Assembly: GCA_004552725.1 (NCBI GenBank)
Contig: SFNM01000014.1
Span: 1-29,936, forward strand
Reading direction: 5' to 3'
DNA length: 29,936 nt
DNA from: Bacteroidales bacterium
GTDB taxonomy: Bacteria; Bacteroidota; Bacteroidia; Bacteroidales; Muribaculaceae
Positions 24,489 to 29,936 of the stretch are shown piece by piece (positions within the stretch are counted from its first letter, which is position 1; each line of letters opens with the position of its first letter). Below the pieces are notes generated by a model. The model did no database searches. It saw only the letters and a list, made by a program, of their open reading frames with translations, and had not been told where the DNA came from. The position numbers and the translations under genes were made by a program.

Positions 24489-24535
24489 CGAAAGCGCGCC
24501 GGAGTAGAACCGGTGTCGAACGTAACCTCTTGCAT
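24476..24535 (-). CDS. Possible 19-codon ORF coupled to the DXS-like gene
   Basis: Its ATG (24533-24535) overlaps the DXS-like stop as TGATG and the frame runs MQEVTFDTGSTPARFRDAV to a TAA inside a hairpin. The overlap is of the kind used for coupled translation, but the peptide is short, matches no family I know, and may be chance. Confidence 0.2.
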   Translation of the reverse strand: MQEVTFDTGSTPARFRDAV

Positions 24536-26289
24536 CACTTCAATACCTTGAGTACGTCATCAACTATCATAGTGTCAACCAAACGGTTAGCAGCCAAGAA
24601 CTCGCTGCGCGAATAGCGGTCGACAAACTGTTTGCGGGCACCATAACACAGCGTCTTCACCGCAGTCGGTCCGTAGAATCGGGCAATCTTCTCGCCAAAG
24701 CCACCGTCGAGCACACCGTCTTCCAATGTCACCACTACGCTATGTTCATTTGTGAGCTTATTGAGCAAATCAGTGTCAACGCCGGATATAAAACGCGGGT
24801 TGACCAAGGTGGCGTTGATACCTTGCTCTTCGAGCAATCGCACCGCAGATGCGCCCATTTCAAAGAAGTTGCCCAAGGCCAAGATAGCGACCTTGCTCCC
24901 TTGCTTCACCACTTGATACTTGTTCAAGCAAGAATAATCTGTGTCGACAGGATACTTGGCAGGTGCAATTGGCACCACCGGCACACGGATAGCCACCGGA
25001 TGCTCACGATAGTCGATGCTCCAATCGAGCATGGCAAGGTATTCTTCGCGGCTGGTTGGCGCGAGGTACACCAAATTGGGAATGTTGCACAGCAACGGTA
25101 TATCGAAATGACATAGGTGTGTCACATCATTGAGCGACATCAGCGAGCCCCACAACACCAAAATGGTGGCCGGATTGTTATTGATACACAGGTCTTGCGA
25201 CACTTGGTCGTAGGCTCGTTGTACAAACGAACTGGCCACGCCGAATACCGGTTTGCCGCCTGCTTTTGCTATGCCCGATGCCAACGCCACCGCGTGCTCT
25301 TCGGCAATACCCACGTCGACATACTGCTTACCTGCTTGGGCACGTCGCTCAGGAGTCCAGCCCCATGTGCCGGGGGTGCCGGCGGTAATGGCGCAGATGC
25401 GCGAGTCGTCCTTCATTCGTTTGAGCAGGTGAGTTGCAGTCAGTTCGTTGTAAGTTTCGACCTCTATGGGGTTGAGCAACTCGCCGGTAGCGGCATCGAA
25501 AGGCATGCTCCAATGCCATCGTTCTTTATCGAGCACTGCAGGCTCGTATCCCTTGCCCTTGAGGGTGTTGATATGCACCACGATTGGATGGTCGATATCC
25601 TTCACTTTGCTGAAAGCCTCAATCAAAGCCTCGATATCGTTGCCCTTGTCCACGTAGATGTAATCGAGTCCCATGGCGCGGAAGAGATTGCACGAGCACT
25701 CACCGTTGGTGCGGCGCAACTCAGCCAAGTTGGCATAAAGGCCGCCGTGATTTTCGGCTATCGACATTTGGTTGTCGTTGACCACGATGATGAAATTGGT
25801 GCCCAACTCAGCAGCCCAATCGAGGCCTTCCAAGGCCTCGCCGCCGCTAAGTGAGCCGTCGCCCACCACAGCGATAACGTTGCCGTGTTCACCGCGCAAG
25901 TCGCGACCTTTGGCCAAGCCTCCGGCGAGGCTCACGGCTGTGGAAGTGTGACCGATGGTGAAATGGTCGTGTACGCTCTCCGATGGTTCGGTGTAACCCG
26001 ACACGTCATCGTAGTGCTCGGCACTGAGGAAGGCTTCGACACGTCCGGTCAACATTTTGTGGGCATAACTTTGGTGCGACACGTCAAACACAATTTTGTC
26101 GCAAGGCGAGTCGAACACATAGTGCATGGCAATGGTTGCTTCTACCATTCCGAAGTTTGGACCGCAGTGGCCACCGTGGTGACTCAGTTTCTCAATCAGC
26201 AAGGTGCGTATTTCCGTTGCAACTTGCTTCAACTCATCAACCGATAAGCACTTCAAATCATTGGGCGATTTTATTCCTTCTATAATCAT
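24535..26289 (-). CDS. Divergent 1-deoxy-D-xylulose-5-phosphate synthase-like (transketolase family) protein
   Basis: The 584-residue thiamine-diphosphate enzyme is clearly DXS-related: SHHGGH (36-41), FDVSHQSYAHK (68-78), HDHFTIGHTSTAVS (107-120), the ThDP/Mg motif GDGSLSGG (143-150) with NDNQMSI (171-177), and the catalytic Glu330 in IAEEHAV. True DXS makes 1-deoxyxylulose 5-phosphate for isoprenoids and thiamine. Here it is shorter than the usual 620-640 residues. Where E. coli DXS has Arg420 and Asp427 (IDRAG..GADGQTH) a gapless alignment puts Trp380 and Asn387 (LVLWGSLMSLNDVTH). His431 (here His391) and the Arg478 equivalent (Arg435) remain. So substrate binding, and perhaps the reaction, may differ. 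It stands alone between non-coding gaps and has a weak promoter. Confidence 0.8.
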   Translation of the reverse strand: MIIEGIKSPNDLKCLSVDELKQVATEIRTLLIEKLSHHGGHCGPNFGMVEATIAMHYVFDSPCDKIVFDVSHQSYAHKMLTGRVEAFLSAEHYDDVSGYTEPSESVHDHFTIGHTSTAVSLAGGLAKGRDLRGEHGNVIAVVGDGSLSGGEALEGLDWAAELGTNFIIVVNDNQMSIAENHGGLYANLAELRRTNGECSCNLFRAMGLDYIYVDKGNDIEALIEAFSKVKDIDHPIVVHINTLKGKGYEPAVLDKERWHWSMPFDAATGELLNPIEVETYNELTATHLLKRMKDDSRICAITAGTPGTWGWTPERRAQAGKQYVDVGIAEEHAVALASGIAKAGGKPVFGVASSFVQRAYDQVSQDLCINNNPATILVLWGSLMSLNDVTHLCHFDIPLLCNIPNLVYLAPTSREEYLAMLDWSIDYREHPVAIRVPVVPIAPAKYPVDTDYSCLNKYQVVKQGSKVAILALGNFFEMGASAVRLLEEQGINATLVNPRFISGVDTDLLNKLTNEHSVVVTLEDGVLDGGFGEKIARFYGPTAVKTLCYGARKQFVDRYSRSEFLAANRLVDTMIVDDVLKVLK

Positions 26290-26322
26290 AAGTTTTCAGT
26301 CTTAAAACAATATTGGTTTCCA

Positions 26323-26388
26323 ATTACAAAATTACATCAAAAATCCGAAACCGCCATTACCAAAATTCCACAAATAATTACCAAAATT
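26323..26388. repeat. Short direct repeats upstream of the DXS-like gene
   Basis: ATTACCAAAATT occurs at 26356-26367 and again at 26377-26388, 21 bases apart (two helical turns), with a near copy ATTACAAAATT at 26324-26334. The near copy covers TAATTTTG (26327-26334, minus strand), which fits the -7 consensus of the DXS-like gene. An operator is possible; AT-richness makes chance plausible. Confidence 0.35.
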
Positions 26389-26437
26389 GCGAATTTTCAA
26401 CGAAAAAAACCGAGTGATCACAAAATGAGGGTGGAGA

Positions 26438-26496
26438 AACGCAAAAACGTAAACGTGGAACGTGATTTTACGTTCGTGCGTTTACGTTTTTACGTT
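26438..26496 (-). terminator. Large ACGT-rich hairpin after the zinc-ribbon gene
   Basis: Arms 26438-26455 and 26479-26496 pair at 17 of 18 positions; a second hairpin AACGT-GATTTT-ACGTT (26459-26474) fills the loop. The whole lies 25 bases after the stop of the CT398-like gene and likely ends the aspS operon. The palindrome ACGT occurs six times in it. Confidence 0.65.
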
Positions 26497-26520
26497 AAAA
26501 GGAGCGGGGGAAGCCCGCGA

Positions 26521-27288
26521 TTATGCTTCGGTGGTGACGCCGGCCAGTTCGGGATCGATCATGATGCGGCCACAGTATTCGCACACAATGATTTTTTTGT
26601 GCATGCGAATTTCCATTTGGCGTTGGGGCGGGATGCGGTTGAAGCAACCGCCGCAGGCGTTGCGTTGCACATACACGATGCCAAGGCCGTTGCGAGCGTT
26701 TTTGCGGATGCGTTTAAAGGCGGTAAGAGTACGTTCGTCGACTTTTGTTTCGAGTTCTTTGGCTTTGGCGCGGAGGGATTCCTCTTCTTGACGAGTTTCG
26801 CTCACGATTTCGTTGAGTTCGCCTTGTTTTTCGCCGAGGATGTGTTCAAGGTCGGCGAGGCGTTCCTCGGTGGCTGCGATGTCGTTGCGACGAGCGTCAA
26901 TGGTTCGTGAGTGGTCGTAGATGTGCTTGTTGGCGAGTTCGATTTCGAGGGTTTGGAACTCTACTTCTTTGTGGAGAAGGTCGTACTCGCGAGAGTTGCG
27001 CACGTTGTCCATTTGCTTGGAGTAACGTTCGATAAGACTCTCACATTCGGCGATTTTGCGTCGTTCGGCTTCAACGGCCTTGCCGAGTTCGTCGATTTCG
27101 CGAGCGTAGTTGTCGATACGGGTGTGCAAACCGGCAATTTGGTCTTCGAGGTCTTTGACTTCGAGGGGGAGTTCGCCGCGGATAGTTTTGATGCGGTCGA
27201 TTTCAGAGAGGATGGTTTGCAGGTCGTAGAGCGACTTGAGTCGTTGCTCGACAGTAAGATTTTGTTCCGATTTCTTTTCTGCTGCCAT
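26521..27288 (-). CDS. CT398-like coiled-coil protein with C-terminal C4 zinc ribbon
   Basis: The 255-residue cytosolic protein is mostly a long charged coiled coil (about 15-190: repeated E, K, R and L heptads) followed by a four-Cys zinc ribbon, C212-x2-C215 and C236-x2-C239 (CGGC, then CEYCG). This is the zf-RING_7 / CT398 architecture, first seen in Chlamydia and widespread in Bacteroidetes, Actinobacteria and Campylobacter. Its role is not well established; a nucleic-acid or protein-scaffold function has been suggested for relatives. It lies four bases downstream of the Nif3-like gene, a pairing seen in many bacteria, and ends the aspS operon before a large hairpin. Confidence 0.88.
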   Translation of the reverse strand: MAAEKKSEQNLTVEQRLKSLYDLQTILSEIDRIKTIRGELPLEVKDLEDQIAGLHTRIDNYAREIDELGKAVEAERRKIAECESLIERYSKQMDNVRNSREYDLLHKEVEFQTLEIELANKHIYDHSRTIDARRNDIAATEERLADLEHILGEKQGELNEIVSETRQEEESLRAKAKELETKVDERTLTAFKRIRKNARNGLGIVYVQRNACGGCFNRIPPQRQMEIRMHKKIIVCEYCGRIMIDPELAGVTTEA

Positions 27289-27292
27289 TGGC

Positions 27293-28072
27293 TTATAAGT
27301 AGTTTATGGGATTTTTTTCTAATTCGGATTTATAGACTGCAAAGTTAGGAAATTTTTTGCAAATAACGTCATAAAAAATTGACTTTGCGCAATTTTCGCT
27401 TTCAAAATGGCCGATATCGACTAAGAAAATGGAGTCGGCGTGGTCCACGAAGTCGTGGTAGCGGGTATCAGAAGAGATGTATGCCTGCGCGCCGGTGCTG
27501 ATGGCAGTGGGGATAAATTCTCCACCGGAACCGCCGCAGAGAGCGATGCGCGAGATTGGCTGCCGGGGCATCGGCGTGGTGCGACACACCGGCGAATTGA
27601 AAGTGCGGCGCACCAAGGCGGCAAAGTCGGGTGCAGCCATTGGTTGCGGCATGGTGGCTACAACACCAAGACCGATTTCCGGGTCGGCTTGGGGCGCAAG
27701 CACGCGTTCCACGGTGGCACCGAGCATTTTCGCCATGGTGTGGGAGATGCCGCCGCGTGTGGAGTCGAGGCAAGTGTGGGCCGAGAAGATGGTAAGGCCA
27801 TGGCGAATGGCTTTGATGACACAACGCTCCACGGCAGTGGCGCCTGTGATGCTTTTCAACCCGCGAAACAGCAACGGATGGTGCGACACTATGAGCGAGC
27901 AACGGCGCATGATCGCCTCGTCGACCACAATTTCTGTGACGTCGACACAAAGCATCACACCGCTACATTCATCGTCGACACACCCCACTTGCACCCCTGA
28001 GTTGTCCCAAGATTCTTGGTAACTCAGCGGGGCAAAGTCGGTGATTGCGTTTATGATGTCGCGGTTGGTCAT
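27293..28072 (-). CDS. Nif3-like dinuclear metal centre protein
   Basis: The 259-residue protein belongs to the Nif3/YbgI/GTP cyclohydrolase I type 2-like family, hexameric proteins with a two-metal site. Metal ligands are visible as His64-His65 in SHHPLLF, Asp103 in AHTCLDS (usually AHTNLD), and His222 and Glu226 in DIGHFESE. Other family features are SWDNSGVQVG (21-30) and ALCGGSGGEF (177-186). The length corresponds to the short form; the PII-like insert that many Firmicutes and Bacteroidetes members carry in the middle is absent. Its start overlaps the aspS stop as ATGA. Function is uncertain despite structures of homologues; a hydrolase role is often proposed. Confidence 0.9.
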   Translation of the reverse strand: MTNRDIINAITDFAPLSYQESWDNSGVQVGCVDDECSGVMLCVDVTEIVVDEAIMRRCSLIVSHHPLLFRGLKSITGATAVERCVIKAIRHGLTIFSAHTCLDSTRGGISHTMAKMLGATVERVLAPQADPEIGLGVVATMPQPMAAPDFAALVRRTFNSPVCRTTPMPRQPISRIALCGGSGGEFIPTAISTGAQAYISSDTRYHDFVDHADSIFLVDIGHFESENCAKSIFYDVICKKFPNFAVYKSELEKNPINYL

Positions 28073-29829
28073 TCTTTGGGCAGGTCAACCACGAGGTTGA
28101 GTTCGTCGAGTTGCTTTTGGTCGAGGGCGGCAGGTGCGTCGAGCATCACGTCGCGGCCGGAGTTGTTTTTTGGGAAAGCGATGCAGTCGCGGATTGAATC
28201 CAAGCCGGCAAAGAGCGACACCCAGCGGTCGAGGCCGTAGGCGAGGCCGCCGTGAGGTGGAGCGCCGAACTTGAAGGCATTCATCAGGAAGCCGAACTGT
28301 TCTTGTGCGCGTTCGGGTGTGAAGCCCAATATTTCGAACATCTTGGCTTGGAGTTTGCTATCGTGGATACGGATAGAGCCGCCACCTACTTCCACACCAT
28401 TGATTACCATATCGTAGGCATCGGCACGCACGGCTGCGGGGTCGGTGTCGAGCAAGGGGATGTCCTCGTCTTTGGGGTGAGTGAAGGGGTGGTGCATGGC
28501 CATAAGGCGATTCTCTTCGTCGCTCCATTCAAACATGGGGAAGTCGACCACCCACAGGCAGGCAAACTTGTTCTTATCGCGCAGACCGAGTTGTCGAGCC
28601 ACTTCGAGGCGGAGTTCGCAGAGTTGCTTGCGAGTGCGCATGGCGTCGTCGCCGCTGAGGATGAGGATGAGGTCGCCCGGTTCGGCGTTCATGGCTGCGG
28701 CCATTTGGCGGAGCACGTCTTGCGAGTAGAATTTGTCAACGGAAGATTTCACGTTGCCATCGGCTTCCACGCGAGCGTAAACCATACCTTTAGCGCCAAC
28801 TTGCGGACGTTTCACATATTCGGTGAGTGCGTCGAGTTGCTTGCGAGTGTAAGTGGCAGCGCCTTTAGCGCAAATACCGCCGATGTAAGCGGCATTGTCG
28901 AACACGCTGAAGCCGTGGCCTTTGAGCACGTGCATCAGTTCCACAAATCGCATATCGAAGCGCAAGTCGGGTTTGTCGGAGCCGTAATATTTCATGGCAT
29001 CGGCCCAAGTCATGCGCAGGAATGGTTCGTTGATTTCAATGCCGCGAATTACCTTAAACAGGTGCTTGGCCATGCCCTCGAAGAGTTCAATTACATCATT
29101 TTGCTCGATAAAACTCATTTCGCAGTCGATTTGGGTGAACTCGGGCTGACGGTCGGCGCGGAGGTCCTCATCGCGGAAACATTTCACGATTTGGAAGTAA
29201 CGGTCCATGCCCGACACCATCAGCAGTTGCTTGAGTGTCTGGGGCGACTGGGGCAGAGCGTAGAATTGGCCGGGGTTCATGCGCGAGGGTACCACGAAGT
29301 CGCGAGCGCCTTCAGGGGTGGAGCCCACCAACATGGGAGTTTCGATTTCGAGGAAGCCTTTGGAGTCGAGGTAACGACGCACTTCCATAGTCATGCGGTG
29401 ACGCAGTTCGAGATTGCGGCGCACGGGATTGCGGCGCAAGTCGAGGTAGCGGTAGCGCATACGCAGGTCGTCGCCGCCGTCGCTCTCGTCTTCGATAGTG
29501 AATGGGGGCACTTCCGAAGGATTTAGCACGGTAAATTCCGAAGCCATGATTTCGATGTCGCCGGTGGGCATATTGGGGTTCTTGGCTGTACGTTCAGCCA
29601 CACGCCCCTTGACTTGCACCACGTATTCGCGGCCGAGGTGGTTGGCTTGTTCGGTAAGTTCGGCATTGTCGTCGGAGAGGAACACTACTTGAGTGATGCC
29701 GTAGCGGTCGCGTAGGTCCACGAAGACCATACCGCCCATTCTGCGGACGCGTTGCACCCATCCGGCCAGCGTAACCTGTTGGCCAACGTTTTCCATGCGC
29801 AATTCGCCGCAAGTATTTGTTCTAAACAT
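28069..29829 (-). CDS. aspS: Aspartyl-tRNA synthetase
   Basis: AspRS charges tRNA-Asp with aspartate in the cytosol. The 586-residue product from the ATG at 29829 has the N-terminal OB-fold anticodon-binding domain (VTLAGWVQRVRRMGGMVFVDLRDR), the class II catalytic core with motif 2 FRDEDLRADRQPEFTQIDCE, the bacterial GAD insert in the middle (about 290-420), and motif 3 GGLAYGLDRWVSL near the C-terminus. Length is normal for the bacterial type. An in-frame extension to 29913 is rejected since the promoter box lies inside it (29871-29878). It leads an operon with the Nif3-like and CT398-like genes. Whether it is discriminating or also charges tRNA-Asn cannot be decided from this window. Confidence 0.97.
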   Translation of the reverse strand: MFRTNTCGELRMENVGQQVTLAGWVQRVRRMGGMVFVDLRDRYGITQVVFLSDDNAELTEQANHLGREYVVQVKGRVAERTAKNPNMPTGDIEIMASEFTVLNPSEVPPFTIEDESDGGDDLRMRYRYLDLRRNPVRRNLELRHRMTMEVRRYLDSKGFLEIETPMLVGSTPEGARDFVVPSRMNPGQFYALPQSPQTLKQLLMVSGMDRYFQIVKCFRDEDLRADRQPEFTQIDCEMSFIEQNDVIELFEGMAKHLFKVIRGIEINEPFLRMTWADAMKYYGSDKPDLRFDMRFVELMHVLKGHGFSVFDNAAYIGGICAKGAATYTRKQLDALTEYVKRPQVGAKGMVYARVEADGNVKSSVDKFYSQDVLRQMAAAMNAEPGDLILILSGDDAMRTRKQLCELRLEVARQLGLRDKNKFACLWVVDFPMFEWSDEENRLMAMHHPFTHPKDEDIPLLDTDPAAVRADAYDMVINGVEVGGGSIRIHDSKLQAKMFEILGFTPERAQEQFGFLMNAFKFGAPPHGGLAYGLDRWVSLFAGLDSIRDCIAFPKNNSGRDVMLDAPAALDQKQLDELNLVVDLPKE

Positions 29830-29870
29830 TGTTATGAAGCGTTTTGTAGTGAGTATTCGATTTAAACATA

Positions 29871-29878
29871 CAAAGTTA
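29871..29878 (-). promoter_or_regulatory. -7 box of the aspS operon
   Basis: TAACTTTG on the minus strand is a full match to TAnnTTTG, leaving a leader of about 36 bases before the ATG at 29829. The -33 region has GTG rather than TTG. Confidence 0.6.
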
Positions 29879-29936
29879 CGAAGAATTTGCCAAATACACA
29901 CTATTTGGAGCAAAAAAAGTGAAAAAGCGACGGGTA

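Noticed and set aside
24495..24524. tRNA-like 3' end (TTCGA and a CCGG-paired stem, minus strand) after the DXS-like gene
   Set aside because: No anticodon or acceptor stems can be built around it and there is no CCA or cloverleaf.
25117..25854. 245-codon frame antisense to the DXS-like gene
   Set aside because: No recognisable motif, and the opposite strand encodes clear ThDP-enzyme motifs.
28252..29526. 424-codon frame antisense to aspS
   Set aside because: It is the shadow of a GC-biased gene, rich in His, Ala and Val with no domain; aspS is certain on the other strand.
29830..29913. 28-codon upstream extension of aspS
   Set aside because: The -7 box at 29871-29878 lies within it, and AspRS normally starts at the Met chosen.

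Overview
The window reads as chromosomal DNA of a member of the order Bacteroidales. Three things point there. Most promoters I can recognise carry the Bacteroidetes -7 box TAnnTTTG, several with a TTG about 20 bases upstream. The gene families are typical of the group: serine palmitoyltransferase, DUF4835, DUF2027-Smr, an EFR1-type flavodoxin/ferredoxin, and a CT398-like zinc-ribbon protein next to a Nif3-like protein. The large secreted leucine-rich-repeat protein ends in the short beta-type C-terminal module common in gut Bacteroidales. A Muribaculaceae- or Prevotella-like host is a reasonable guess, but the sequence alone does not settle the family. Most of the window is core housekeeping DNA with tight operons and many ATGA stop-start overlaps. 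I see no rRNA, tRNA, CRISPR array, phage or transposase gene.

Layout. Positions 1-908 (minus): a HAD phosphatase followed by the start of a CapD-like sugar-nucleotide epimerase that runs off the left edge. 1070-4716 (plus): prmA, a small beta-barrel protein and a triplicated LRR surface protein, closed by an 18-bp terminator hairpin. 4717-5411: the only long gene-free stretch. It holds a roughly 490-bp imperfect palindrome built of small GGA/TCC-loop hairpins, the most unusual structure here. 5412-11883 (minus): dnaN, a DnaQ-like exonuclease, coaBC, a DUF4835 gene, recN and rlmB. 12107-13938 (minus): a DUF2027-Smr gene and an EFR1-type protein. 14004-15600 (plus): metal ABC transporter binding protein and ATPase without a permease. 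15741-16928 (plus): serine palmitoyltransferase with a long leader, then a terminator. 17055-20486 (plus): a NatA/NatB-like ABC exporter and queA. 20556-24383 (minus): a two-component system and a TPR protein. 24535-26289 (minus): a divergent DXS paralog. 26521-29829 (minus): aspS, a Nif3-like gene and a CT398-like zinc-ribbon gene.

How the genes work together. The dnaN operon joins replication (sliding clamp, 3'-5' exonuclease), repair (recN), rRNA modification (rlmB) and coenzyme A synthesis (coaBC). The aspS operon couples translation to two conserved proteins of uncertain role. Envelope functions are spread across the window: sphingolipid synthesis, surface LRR protein, capsule epimerase, ABC exporter and sensor kinase. 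Best candidates for a closer look are the palindromic island, the DXS paralog in which two substrate-pocket residues are replaced, the permease-less metal ABC pair, and the upstream mini-ORF overlapping the serine palmitoyltransferase start.
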